Shown: piece by piece, positions 24,892-35,405 of the stretch | Position numbering within the stretch: position 1 is the first letter of the stretch | Layout of the letters: the number at the start of each line of letters is the position of its first letter | Origin: Chlamydomonas reinhardtii | Taxonomy: Eukaryota > Chlorophyta > Chlorophyceae > Chlamydomonadales > Chlamydomonadaceae | Direction: 5' to 3' | Length of the DNA stretch: 64,000 nucleotides | NCBI RefSeq assembly: GCF_000002595.2 | Contig: NC_057009.1 | Location: forward strand, 4,195,185-4,259,184 | Notes under the pieces: generated by a model | Seen by the model: the letters and a program-made list of their open reading frames with translations, nothing else | Databases searched by the model: none | Told to the model about the DNA's origin: nothing | Position numbers and translations under genes: made by a program

Positions 24892-25764
24892 TTGATATGG
24901 TGTAACTGTCAATGTTACGCTCGCCGTTTTCCGAACGTGCTTGAAGGTCGGCCATCCAGGGTGGGGAGGTAAATGTGCGGGGCTCGGGTCGACGTTCATG
25001 CTCAATCGGTGATGCCACACGGTTGACTACCTTTTACCGTACCCTATGCCTGGCGTTGCTTACTGGGTGATAAGAGCGGGAGGCGTAAAGGACGTGACAT
25101 GGCCCGACCATTAAGGACCTGGCCTGCATTGTGGGCCTGCTACTGTACGGATGATGACTAATTGCGCTGCTGCAGGGCCAACTGGCCTGGGACTGGGTTG
25201 ACGCTGCAGGGGGCTCAGCGCTCGTTCCCCACGATAACATGCCTGACGCCCCCAACCGTGTTGCCGGTAGTCTGCGTAAACTTCCAACACCCCCAAAGCG
25301 GCGCTCTGCAAACGCCTCTTCATTAAGTATGGTGGACAGTTGAACGAGTGTACGGACGTCAGCAGTGTGAGCAGCACTTACATTCGCCAAAGTAGCTTTC
25401 CCCCTCACTGCCCCATAGCGGCACGGCTCTACCGGCCTTGCCCGTAATTCATTTTGGCCTGAAATGCGGCCGCGATCACGCTGAGTAAGTAGTAAGTGAC
25501 CTATCAGGAACACGGTGCCCCCGAGCTGCCCCGAGGTGTGGTCCGCCCGTGCGTGTCCGCACGCAGTTCGTCAAGTCAAACACGCAGTCACAGTCCGGGT
25601 CAAGTCTGGTCAATTGGACCTAATACATACACTAAGGGCTGGTCACAGCGCGCCAGCCTCTGTCCGCACACGCATCCGAGGTTCAACGCGGTCGCTTTCT
25701 TCCACCGGTCGCCGCTTCTGCTCCTGCAGACGAATCTAGATAACTAAGCTTTGATCCAGCTCCT
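24892..25764. other. Convergent intergenic region
   Basis: 3' ends of the large plus-strand gene and of the SERF-like minus-strand gene; TTACA at 25378-25382 could serve the latter. No gene is seen. Confidence 0.5.
24901..24905 (+). terminator. Candidate polyadenylation signal TGTAA
   Basis: TGTAA lies 10 nt after the stop codon at 24891. That would give an unusually short 3' UTR, so a later signal may be used. Confidence 0.35.
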
Positions 25765-25935
25765 TTACTTGGCTCCCGCGCCCTCCTTCTTCGCAATCTT
25801 CTCCGCGAGCGCCTTGGCGTCACGCTCACGCCGCTGCTCCGGGGTCAGGCCATCCGCGTTCTTGCCCTTGCCATTCGCCTCCTGGCGCTTCTGGGCGCGG
25901 GCGCGGTCGATATCACGCTTGTTGCCGCGAGACAT
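25765..25935 (-). CDS. SERF/4F5-like small basic protein
   Basis: A single coding exon encodes 56 residues and begins MSRGNKRDIDRARAQKRQ. It continues with DGLTPEQRRERDAKALAEK and ends in a Lys/Ala tail. The N-terminal MxRGNxR motif, the Lys/Arg/Glu/Asp-rich composition and the length match the small EDRK-rich factor (SERF, 4F5) family, short disordered proteins that modify protein aggregation in animals and bind nucleic acid. The start was chosen as the ATG at 25935, which gives the family N-terminus; four more codons upstream have only a non-ATG start. CTGCAG directly precedes the ATG, so an intron in the 5' UTR is likely. Confidence 0.85.
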   Translation of the reverse strand: MSRGNKRDIDRARAQKRQEANGKGKNADGLTPEQRRERDAKALAEKIAKKEGAGAK

Positions 25936-27310
25936 TCTGCAGGGCAATTGGAAAGGCCCAAGGTGGCGCAGGTGTGTGAGCTCGCAGCTGTGAATCTTCT
26001 ACGGGGTGTTATGGAAGTGTAGGCGCAAAGCTGAGGCCTTAAGGAGCGACCCCAGCGCGTCTCGCAGCTTTCAAGTTCTGCGCAGAAGCGTGTTCGCTCC
26101 GAATCGCAGGATCGCAATATGATACGCCTCTAGCCTCATATGCGGGCAGCTGCAAGGCTCTAGTGTCGGGGGCTGGCGAAAGCGAATCGTGGAAGCAATT
26201 AGAAGCCCGGCGACCCACCTTCAGAAAGGAGGTGAGGACAGACGAACGCTGGGCAGGCAGGTGTAGCAAGTCTGTATAGAAGTGGGCGTTGGGTGGCTTT
26301 GTAACACGTTTGGCCATCCTATAGGCTCGAATCACCAAGGCCCGCGGCATGGGACGACTGTAGCGCACTTCTTCGATTGTCGAGTCACTTGTTATACTGT
26401 AAAGCTTTGGCATATTTGGCATCTGAAGCTTCTGTGAAGGCGCTCTGAAATCAACCCTGCGAGAACGCAACAGACAACCCGCCGAGCGCCTGGCTGCGCG
26501 CGGCACTGCGAAGTGCCGACGTCGCCCTGCAGTCGAGGGGTGGCGTGTAAGAGGGCAAAAGGGGCTGATGGGTTCACGAGGGGGCTGCGGCAGGGTTGAG
26601 GGGCGTGACACTGCGTGACACACACGCCGCACGCACACTCGCACACGGCGTGCTCGGAATTATGCCAACTGTGCCAACCTGCCCCTGACCCGCAGCTCCT
26701 GCATATGGACATGTCTCGAACAAACATAGCGCATACCCGTTGTAGGAGCGGGATGGCCGCAGGCTACCGCACGGGGCCGACCATGTAAGTTTTAACCCCC
26801 CCCCCTATCTGGACAGGTCGCCCCTGCTGCGGATCTCTAACCGAGACGAACTCTGGCTTCCGCAACGGCTGACCGCAACTGTTGCAACTGGAGACATTCA
26901 GATTGAAATTATGACGCTCGTATCCGGCACTGCGTTACAGAGTCAACCTCACCAGCCAGACATGTCCATCAGGGGCCAGTTAACGTTCTATTTTCATCTA
27001 AGTTTAGGGTCAACGCAACCATTACCAACAACATTATCATCAATAAGTGTGCCACGACACATGTGCAGCACAGAACAGGCGTTTGTGGCCACCGGGCTCC
27101 CATGCCGGGCTCCCGAAATGACCCGTTCCCGAACGTGGCGCCATCACTTGCGCCGCACCATAACCACCGCAGCTGGTTACCACACAGAAGCGCAGCCTAG
27201 TAGCCCCAACAGTTGTGGCCCTGTGGCAGCTGCGGCCAACCGAACTGCACTTACTAGGCCACCGCACTGCCGGCCACCTCATCCGTGGCCATCGCACCAC
27301 CCGGCGGCGC
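25936..27310. other. Intergenic region with one doubtful open frame
   Basis: Between the SERF-like and SR protein genes, both minus strand. A minus-strand open frame (26644-26039) exists, but its codon use is AT-tolerant and unlike the GC3-rich genes here, so I do not call it. TTACA at 26935-26939 is a plausible TGTAA signal for the SR gene. Confidence 0.4.
26935..26939 (-). terminator. Candidate polyadenylation signal TGTAA
   Basis: It lies about 370 nt downstream of the SR-protein stop at 27311 on the minus strand. Confidence 0.4.
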
Positions 27311-30142
27311 TCAGTCGTCGGCCGGGGCGTCGCCCTCCTTGCGCTCCTCCTTGCCGTTGTCGGCGGGCGGGGGGCTGCGAGAGCGCGACTTGGAGCGCGA
27401 CTTAGAGCGCGAGCGAGACCGGGTGCGGGAGCGGGACCTCGACTTGGACTTGGCGCCGCCCTCGGCAGCGGGGCTGCGGGAGCGCGAGCGGCTCTTGCTG
27501 TCGCGCTTGGGGCTGCGCGAGCGGGAGCGCGAGCGCGACTTGGAGCGGGACCTGTGCAAAAGGGGAAGGGGCAGGTAGGAAGGGAGGGAAGGAGGGCACA
27601 CAGGAGGCGGGGGGATCCCCAGGAGGAGTCCGGTCAGAACAAGCAAAATGCGCAACGCAGTGGCGAGGGAGCAAGCCCGGCCGGGCGCAGGAGTCCATGG
27701 CCGGCGCCAGCACGCCGGCAGCTTCCTCCGCCATCAGGCCGGCACCTCGCGCAGCCCGCGAAGCGGCGATGCACCAGCAGCACACTCGCACTGCTCCTCC
27801 GCTCGCCAGCACCACCGTCAGCACCAGGCACGCGCCGCTACGTCTCCTCCAGCCAGCCATCGCTTCCACAACCAGAGCCCAGCACGCTCACAGCTCCGCC
27901 CGCAGCTGCCACTTCCTCGCGCCCACGCCAGCCGCCAGCGCGCCAGCTGGTAGGCCTTCCTAGCAAAGCACCAGGTCCAGTCTCCAAGCTAGGCTGTACT
28001 GTAGGGGCATGTTTCTCTGACACGCCAGCTGTCGACATCTCCTCGCGCTTTCTTGCCGCGGGTCGCCGTTGCGGCGCCTAGAGCCCAGAGCAGCAGGCCA
28101 GCGAGCGCCAGCGCTTGTTGGTCTGCTGTCGGTACTGACGCGTTCAGGGGTCCTCACGCTTCCGGATATTCGCTCCACCGCTTGCGCTGCTGACCAGTGC
28201 AGTCCCGCCACCAGCTGACGCCCAGCCAGCAGCACGTCCCTAAGTCACAGCGCCAATGCAGCCCAGGCTCCTATACAGCTTCACTTGCGTAGCCAATGAC
28301 CGCCGGCCCAAGCCACTCCGCCCAGCGTGAGCCAGCACCAGCACCAGCGCTGGACCCAGCGCCAAAGCAGCCAGACCCAGGCACCAGCGCCCTGCACTTA
28401 GTCTGTTGCGTGCGGCGTGCACACGGGGGGCGCCGCACGGCAAGCCCCTCAGCTGGCGCTGGCGGATGGCAGGCGGGATTGCACCCCACCTGTCTGCTCT
28501 GACCCAAACAACACCTTACAGTCACATACGCGTCGGGCCCCTAGCCCCATGCGCCATGCCCTGTGTTACACACCTGCTGCGGGAGCGGTCGCGGGCGCGG
28601 TCCCGCTCGCGGCCGCGGGAGCGGGAGCGGCTGCGGGAGCGGGAGCGGCCTCGCTCCTCCAGGTCCTCGGTCAGGCGCACGTAGTGGCCCTTGTCGAAGG
28701 GGTTGGCGAACTCGGTGTCGTCCAGCTGCGGGGGATGGTGTGTGAGGACCGGAGGAGGAGGCGGGTTAAGGGGGCAGGGAGGAGGAGAGGATTGAGAGGC
28801 CGGGAGGAGGGCATAGGCGAGGAGAGGTCAGGAACGTGGAAGAGCGTGCAGCGGAAGGATGCCCCAGACTGCCCCCAATACCAAGTGGCACGGGGTTAGG
28901 CCTGGGGCAGTGACCCACTGGACCGCATCCATAGCCCACCCTTGCCTGCCCCCATCCCGGGATTCTGCACCTTGCGGACGGTGGCCTTCATGTCCTCCTT
29001 GCTCTCGAACTCCACCACGCCGACCACGTTGTCGCGGTTGTCCTTGAACACCTCCGTGTACAGCGGCTTGCACACGCGGCGGACAAAGTCCTGCGGAGAG
29101 CAACATGAGGACACATGTGCAAAGAAACGTGAAGTGATGAGGAGCCTGGCAGGCAGGCGCCTGCTAGCGGATGCGTCAACTCCTTGGGATGACAGCCCAC
29201 ACACAACCGTCACTCCCAACGCCGCACGCGCCAACCCAGTGGCCCAGCTCTAACTAGGCAGGTGCCCTGTATGGCGTGCGCTGCGGCCACACGCAATCTC
29301 GGAAGCGCGATCGTTGCGCATTTCCAAACTCTAGAGCGCTACAATCAAGCTGCGCCAGCCGGCCGGCACGCCCGCACAACCCCTGCTGTCGGCCCCACCT
29401 TGAGGTCCTGCCAGCTGGCGGAGCGGGGCAGGTTCTTCACGTACAGGCGGAAGCCCATGGTGTTGCGGATGGGGCGGTAGCCGATGCGCAGCGGCTGCTG
29501 CGCGCCGGCGGCCTCGCCACCGCGGGCAATCTCCACACGCATGCGCATGCCCGCAAACTCGTAGTTGTTGCGGCGGCGGGCGGCCTCCTCGGCAGACCTG
29601 CAGTGAGAGATGCTGGTTGAGTACATAGAGAGGGTTGCCGGGGCCAGCTGCAGAGCTACTAGCTAGACCGCGCTGGTGGGGTCGCGTTGGAGGTGGGCAG
29701 GGACCCAGTGCCCGACCGTGGACGTACCGGGGGTCCTCGAACTCGACAAACGCGAAGCCCGGCGGGCGAGCAGGCTTCTTGATATCAATCATGCGAATGC
29801 GGCCGAACTGTGAAAGGGAGCATGCAGCCAGTCAGTGTGGGTCAGGCATGAAAACAGCACAGATCCTTCTCGCTAACAGCACCCTTTGCAGGCCACCTCG
29901 GCCCGTCGGGGCAGACTTAAGCTTTACAACTTATCACAATGCAAGCCCGGACACCGAGTCGCTGGATTCACCTTGTAGAAAATCTCATCAAGCTCCTTCT
30001 CGCGCACATCGTAGGGCAGGTTGCCCACGAAGATGGCACGGCCACCATAACGGTCGCCACCGCCACCTCCACCTCCACCTCCACCGTAGCGGCCACCGCC
30101 ACCACCGCGGTCGCCACCGCGGTCGCCACCGCCACCATACAT
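27311..30142 (-). CDS. SRSF1/SR34-type SR splicing factor
   Basis: Six exons (30142-29972, 29807-29728, 29597-29399, 29090-28971, 28725-28574, 27551-27311) join in frame to 320 residues. Residues 1-34 are Gly/Arg/Tyr-rich (RGG-like). RRM1 follows, with RNP2 AIFVGNLPYD and RNP1 PPGFAFVEFEDP. After a linker comes a second, atypical RRM with RLYVKNLP, the signature SWQDLKD split across the 29399/29090 splice, and GVVEFESKEDM. SWQDLKD is diagnostic of the SRSF1/SR34 subfamily. The C-terminal 110 residues are an RS domain of Arg-Ser dipeptides interrupted by PKRDSKS, ending acidic. SR proteins bind exonic enhancers and recruit U1 and U2AF in the nucleus. An RGG-like stretch before RRM1 is longer than in typical plant SR34. 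The last intron is about 1 kb, the longest in the gene, where plant SR genes often splice alternatively. Confidence 0.92.
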
Positions 30143-30782
30143 GGTTCTGCCCTAGTCACGAGAGTGCGAAACTGACGTGCCCTTCCCTCGAGCTTAATAG
30201 GCGCAGTGAATTTGGGTTCAACAATACAGATAACAAATGTGCGAAAGGGCGGTCAGGCGGTCACGGAGAAACCGCTCATGGTCGGCCCCATCTCGCAGAC
30301 CCTGGGCCCTGTAGCCGGCCGGCCCTACTCTTCCGCCAACTCCAGCAACTATGCACAAGACCAACAGGGAAACCCTCCCGCGTGCATACATGGATGCTCA
30401 TAAGGCATCCTGGCCCTACCGCTTGCACGCTCCTGTCTGCCTGCCAAGGCTACTTGCCCCGCCTTCGCTTCCCCACGCTGTTGGTCACGCAGCGGCGGCA
30501 GGAAAAGAACGGACATTCCGAGCCTTAAGCCACAATATGCAACGGTGTCTACGAAGGTTGCAATTGTGGCATGTGCTGCCTTCCGCTCGGGCAATCCAAA
30601 CACCCAGATGCACGCTCAGCAGCTCAGGCCGTAGCCTCCCTGCGCAGTCGCCACACTGTCCGCCTGTCACGCTCTCCCACCTGCCTGCCCACCGCTGCAA
30701 CCTGCTTGCTGGACGCGGGATTTGATCAGCCCCATCTCTCCTGCCTGTCCCTCACAGCAGCTGGCCCAAGGAGCTTGATTCT
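30143..30782. other. Intergenic region
   Basis: Upstream region of the SR-protein gene and 3' UTR of the cysteine-cluster gene, both minus strand. I see no gene or clear signal. Confidence 0.5.
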
Positions 30783-32350
30783 TCACAGCTTGCTGATCTG
30801 GATGCCCTCAGCCGCCGCGTCCACCTCCTCTGCGGGCAGCCGGGACAGTAGTCACCAGGAAGCGCACGGGGCACACGCAGATATTGTATGTTCGGTGGCT
30901 ATGCCATGACTGTCACCAGCGGTGTGCGGGGTGAGAGCCGAGAGGCGACGTGATTGAATGTGAGCAAGGTTTGGGGGGCCGGCCTGAAGTCGTCGTTCGC
31001 CCTCTGGGCAATCAAAACACTGAAACCGCGGCAACCGCACATAATCTCACCCATATCCACACCAGCGCTCCCACGCGGCCGCACCCGGCCGGACCCAGGC
31101 CCCCCGGCTCGCCTCACCTGCTAGGCCGCCGGCCGCGCCCGCCGGCACACGTGGCGGGAGGGCGCTGTCCGGTGGGCCGTAGCTGCCCGTGACGCCTGTG
31201 GAGTGCAGGTAGGGGGTGGCAGGGCGTGTGGGGCGGGCAGGGGGTATGGGTGCATGACACAACAGCTGCAGCAGAGGCGGCTGTGTTGGCGCAAGGCGCA
31301 ATGCTCAGCGGCGTAAGCTTCAAGAGAAAGTGACAACAGCAAGTCGTCTCCCGCCCGCCGCAACCGTTCACGCTCGACACTGGCACTTATCCCCGGTCCG
31401 ACCCAGTTTGCGTGTGCCCCGAAATGAGGGCGCCTTCAACCAACCCCTGCGTGCCGACATCTCCCCCTGCGGCCCTGCCCCCCCCCCCCCCACACACACA
31501 CACGTCCCATGCAAGCGGCAGGCAGGGTCATTCCTCGGGTGCGTGGCACTCCGCACCTGCACCGCCCGGCGCGCGGCTCTGCAGGCCCTCCGCCCCCGGC
31601 GGCGCCTGCAGGGCGGTGTGCAGCGCGCCAACCATCTCGGTAGCGGTGGGGAAGGCCGCGGAACCGTCACCCACGCCCGGTCCCTCGTAGTCGGGCTCAT
31701 AGCGCGCCCCCTCCTCCCCACCGCTGCTACTGCCGCCATGGCCAGCGCCGCCGCGGCTGCTGCCGCCGGCGGCGCTACTGTCGCCACCGCCCGCGCTCCC
31801 TACCTGCTGCGCCATCTGCTGGTACGCGTCCCCGGGGGCACCGCCACCGCCGCCGCCGCCGCCGTTGTTGTTGTCACCGGTGTTCATCGGCGACATGCCA
31901 CCGGCCGGTGGCGGGGCGTAGGAGCCCAGGACGCCCGCGCCGCCGGTGGTGCGGTAGATGGACTGTCAGGTGAGCAGCCCCAGGAAGTATGGCAGACAGG
32001 AGGTAAGACAGGACGAGGGTAAGGGAGGAAGGCAGGAAGGCAGGAAGGCAGGAAGGCACGCAGCACACCGGCATTGAGAGTTGTGGCGTCAGGGGTCAGA
32101 GGAGTTGCAGGGGTGGGGGAGCGGGGGAGCGGGGGAGCGGGGGCGGGGGAGACTACGGTACCTTGTTTCCGTCACCGGCGCCGCTGCTGCCGCTGGTCTT
32201 GGCCGCACGCGCTGCGGCCTGTCCGCAGGTGCAGGGGTTGCAGGTGCACTGGCTGCAGGTGCAGGCGCCGTGGGCCTGCTCGGTCGGGGCCTCTGCGGCG
32301 CCCGCGTCAGGGTGCCGACGCATGGGCGTCGGCAGCGAGCCACCCGGCAT
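30783..32350 (-). CDS. Gly-rich protein with a CxCxxCxCxxCxC cluster
   Basis: Four exons (32350-32162, 31962-31557, 31195-31118, 30829-30783) close in frame to 239 residues. The ATG at 32350 was chosen because only a TTG lies further upstream in frame. Residues 30-42 hold six cysteines spaced CTCSQCTCNPCTC, as in metallothionein-like metal-binding clusters. The rest is Gly/Ala/Ser-rich and disordered, with two related stretches, GVLGSYAPPPAGG and GVTGSYGPPDSALPP, and a short C-terminal helix EEVDAAAEGIQISKL. No signal peptide or membrane segment is apparent. A Cu(I), Zn or Cd binding role is inferred only from the cysteine pattern; a single cluster is shorter than canonical metallothioneins. 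It shares a 224-bp divergent promoter with the microprotein gene at 32575. Confidence 0.6.
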
Positions 32351-32574
32351 CCTCGTCAGAACGGGGTGCTTTGTTGTCAATCGAGCAGTCCAGAAGCTAG
32401 TGCCTCTGCCTACACACTATTGCCAAGGCGCGAGTAACCAATTGCTGCCTCGCCGAGCAAGAGAGTCGGCCCGATAAATAAGTTCAGGAGGTGACTCGCG
32501 ATCCAGGCGTCTTCAGCCCCGTGGGTCTGGGCACCACAGCTTACTGCAGCTCCAAGCGCCTCTCGCAAAGCGCC
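32351..32574. promoter_or_regulatory. Divergent promoter region, 224 bp
   Basis: It separates the start codons of the cysteine-cluster gene (-) and the 55-residue gene (+). No TATA box is obvious. The spacing suggests shared regulation. Confidence 0.4.
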
Positions 32575-33162
32575 ATGCCACTCGCCTTCCACTGGAACTG
32601 GCTGCTGTGCGGCGGGGCGTGCTTCCTGGCGCAGGTGCGTGCGTACGCTGCTTCCCGCCTCGCCGCCTCGCCACGGGCCCTCAGCCGCCCCCGCTCCCCT
32701 CCATACCCCCTAACACTGCGCCCCACTCCACGCGTTACGCCGCCCGGAGCCAAAGAAACACACACCAATCCGCTGCGCCTGCTTCCCTTATCCGCCTCGC
32801 CGCCTCGCCGCAGGCCCTCAGACACCCCCACTCCCCTCCTTACCCTCTAGCAGTGCGCCCAGCAGTGCGCCTCCATTCCACGCGTTACGTCGCAGCCCGG
32901 AGCCAAAAAGGAACACACCCGAATCTGCTGCTTGCCCTCCGACACGCCTGCCTCTATCTGCGCCTGCCCGCCCACCTGGGTGCCTGCTTACCCGCTCACA
33001 CCCCTTCTAATGGCGCCCCGTTGTTTCCCACTCCCCACTGCCCACCCCCCACAGACGCCCGACATGGACCAGATCGGGCAGCCGGTGCGCCGAGCCGCCA
33101 ACGCCATCCGGCGCCACCAGCGCCGCAGCTCCTCACCAGAGCCGGACGAGGAGAACCCCTGA
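32575..33162 (+). CDS. Predicted 55-residue microprotein
   Basis: Two exons (32575-32634 and 33055-33162, stop TGA) join in phase 0. Residues 1-20 (MPLAFHWNWLLCGGACFLAQ) are hydrophobic and could be a signal anchor. The rest starts TPDMDQIGQPVRRAANAI, is basic, and ends SSSPEPDEENP. The donor CAG|GTGCGT and acceptor CCCCCACAG are good. No family is recognised. The short size makes the call tentative; support is the clean splice, GC3-rich codons and a TGTAA signal at 33624. Confidence 0.4.
32650..32935 (+). repeat. Imperfect tandem duplication in an intron
   Basis: Two copies of roughly 130 bp fill most of the intron of the 55-residue gene. Shared landmarks are CGCCTCGCCGCCTCGCC, GGCCCTCAG, CTCCACGCGTTACG/CCATTCCACGCGTTACG, CCCGGAGCCAAA and ACACACC. 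The copies have diverged by substitutions and small gaps. Confidence 0.6.
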
Positions 33163-34556
33163 GCAGGCGGAGCCGGGGAGCGGAGGCGGTGGAGGAGTGG
33201 CGGTACTTAGGTGGTAACGGCTGCGTGCGGCAGTGGGCTGGCGTGGGCTGGTAGCGTGCGATGGGGAGTGGTGAGGGATGTAGACAGTAGGCGTGCAACC
33301 GTTTAAGCCAGTGGTGGGCAATGCAAGGTAAGGCGCTTTAAGCGTCCGCAGTTTGCGGGTGGCATCGTGGGCGCAGTGAGACGTGTGCTTGCTAATGGCT
33401 ATGCCGGTGCGAGTCTGGCTGTTGCGGATTGCATGGAGCGCTGTCGACACACACGATGCAGCGGAAAGCCATGCCGGGACCACCTGCTTGGAGTGCCCAG
33501 GCGCCCAGCCCCGCAGGAGCTTCGCTGGGGGCTGGAACTGCTGGCATTGGTAGGAAGTGGCGGGACGCTGCTGACGTGGCCTGACTCGTTGGCGCTGATG
33601 GGCAATGCCTGACTCGTTGGCGCTGTAAGCCGATGCACGGGGCATGTGGAATACGGTACTACCGCAGCGATGTTCTGAGTGTAAGCGTCAACTGCAAGTG
33701 CTGCCTATTGTTGTCAAAACTTGCATGCTCTCACAGTCCCACAGCCCCAAGCCCCAGAAAATCCAGCGGCTGGCAGTTACAACAGCGCCATACACAGGGC
33801 GAGCGGCGTGCACCGGCCGCCACCACACGGGGTCTCGACGCAACACACGCGCACAGATGGCATTGCACCCAGCCAGGCACTGCGCCCAGCTAGCGCCGTT
33901 CTGCACAACGCGCACCTCGCCAAACCGGACAACAGAGAGCCCAAGACTGGGCAGCATGCAAGCATGACCATCCGTATTGCAGCCGCCAACGGCGCGGCCG
34001 TGCACACCCTCTGGATGCAGCGCTGCGCAAACCGAGTCCAGCAGTGCAATGGCCACAACACACAGTAGCAACCCCAGCCTCAGCTGTGATGTGCACCCGC
34101 AGCGTCCCAGTCCTCTTGGATGGCCGCAACCAGACCAGTAGTAATCATTCACCAGACCAACAACCCAAACTCTTGCATGATGCCTTCGTCTGGTCCAACC
34201 GAGGCCCAGGCAAGCAGAGCTTCGCAGCGCACAACACCGCTCGCATGCCTCTCCTGCATCCGCATGCTTTCGCATTGGCACGGCAAGCCCTGGCTAGTTT
34301 CTACACCAACGCAACCGCCCGAAACCACTGCTACAGGGTGCCAGTACGGACCACAGCTCCCGCTTACGCACTGGCCGCCGCCGCCACTGCACGAACTTGC
34401 CACCGGCATCAACCCGCCAGTACGGGCGCAGACCCGTGCCGCGCCGCGGCCTCACCCTTTCCGGCCCCCAGAAATCCCATCCTGCCCAACAAAGCACACT
34501 GTTGCCTCCTGCCCCGCCAAAGCCGCTGCCCGCACTCCACCGCTCCGCCGCGCCCC
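33163..34556. other. Convergent intergenic region, about 1.4 kb
   Basis: 3' UTRs of the microprotein gene (+) and SDHAF3 (-). Open frames on both strands here show neither GC3 bias nor recognisable domains. Confidence 0.5.
33624..33628 (+). terminator. Candidate polyadenylation signal TGTAA
   Basis: TGTAA about 460 nt after the microprotein stop. A second lies near 33680. Confidence 0.4.
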
Positions 34557-34946
34557 TCACTGGTGAGGGCCGCGCCCGGCGTCGCCACCGTCGCTGTCTC
34601 CTCCGCCTCCGCCGGTGCGGCTGTTGAGTTCCTGCTGCAGCTGGTCCATGCGCTTGCGCTGGTCGTCAGACAGCAGCTCAAACACACGCGCCACGTTTGC
34701 GTCCGCGCTGGCGGCCGCCTGCTCATCGCCACGCAGCGTGGCGAGGTAGACCTGCCACTCCCGCACAAACTGCTTCCACTGCTCCATGGTCGTCTTGCCG
34801 CGCAGGTGGCTGCGGAACTCCGCGCGAGCGTAGCTATCCCCCAGGTCCCGCATAGGCGGGGGCAGCCGCTCACGGTGCAGCTTCATAACGTCGCGGAAGA
34901 GCTGCACGATTGGCCCGGCAAGCGTGCGCGGGTTTGCCGACGACAT
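34557..34946 (-). CDS. SDHAF3: Succinate dehydrogenase assembly factor 3 (ACN9)
   Basis: A single exon encodes 129 residues. The LYR-family helix reads IVQLFRDVMKLHRERLPPPM (LFR in place of LYR). It is followed by RDLGDSYARAEFRSH, then QWKQFVREWQVYLATLRG and a C-terminal helix DDQRKRMDQLQQEL. These match SDHAF3/ACN9 in order and spacing. In yeast and animals this mitochondrial matrix protein protects the iron-sulfur subunit of complex II during assembly. The ATG at 34946 was chosen; the frame is open further upstream but only from a TTG inside the neighbouring gene's 3' region. The C-terminus carries an extra Gly/Asp tail not usual in the family. TOM22 ends 129 nt upstream on the same strand with no TGTAA between them. 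Confidence 0.9.
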   Translation of the reverse strand: MSSANPRTLAGPIVQLFRDVMKLHRERLPPPMRDLGDSYARAEFRSHLRGKTTMEQWKQFVREWQVYLATLRGDEQAAASADANVARVFELLSDDQRKRMDQLQQELNSRTGGGGGDSDGGDAGRGPHQ

Positions 34947-35074
34947 CCTTCCTGCCTCCCGATCCTGGCTGAGCGACCAGCTTTCACGTCCGAAAGTCCT
35001 AATGAGCGACCGGGGCGCTGCGGCTCCGGCTCCTAAACCAGCGAGCGAGTACAAAGATGCTCACGTCGAGCTGA

Positions 35075-35405
35075 TTACGCCTTCGCGGCGGCAGGGCCAC
35101 CGGTGAGCACGCTCAGCTGCTCCTTCTCAAGCTCAATCTGCAAGCCAATCAGCGGGCACGGTATTGAGTTCCGATCCATCGGCCATCACGCCCCGTTTTC
35201 CTCGCCAAGAGCCTTACGAGGCCTGATGATTGCTTACCATCTGTGCCTCGCGATCCATCTCAATGATCAGAGGCACCAGCAGCACGAGCAGAGTGGTCGA
35301 GGAAATCCAAGCAGCCTTCTTAAACGAAACGAAAAGCTTCTTGGCAGCGAGAGAAGCAGTCAGGGGGCCCTGAGGCTCGGGCTTGGAAGGACCGCCAAAC
35401 ATCAT
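35075..35405 (-). CDS. TOM22: Mitochondrial import receptor subunit TOM22 (plant TOM9 type)
   Basis: Two exons (35405-35238 and 35137-35075) join in phase 0 to 76 residues. The core SFKKAAWISSTTLLVLLVPL followed by IIEMDREAQ is the single transmembrane segment and flank of plant TOM22/TOM9, and the second exon adds IELEKEQL. The short N-terminal cytosolic region lacks the acidic receptor domain of fungal and animal TOM22, as in plants. The protein is a core subunit of the outer-membrane TOM complex. Two adjacent ATGs begin the frame (MMFGG); either could be used. It lies just upstream of SDHAF3 on the same strand, and both serve mitochondrial biogenesis. Confidence 0.93.

Noticed and set aside
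26039-26644. Minus-strand 201-codon open frame between the SERF-like and SR genes
   Set aside because: Codon use lacks the high GC3 of genes here, no domain is recognised, and it lies in a mixed-composition intergenic region.
31525-31556. Stop at 31528 as the end of the cysteine-cluster protein
   Set aside because: A GCAG|GTGCGG donor at 31556 leads in phase to two further exons with a coherent C-terminus.
33688-34281. Minus-strand 198-codon open frame between the microprotein and SDHAF3 genes
   Set aside because: Cys/Trp-rich random-looking translation, no splice-supported partner exons, no family resemblance.
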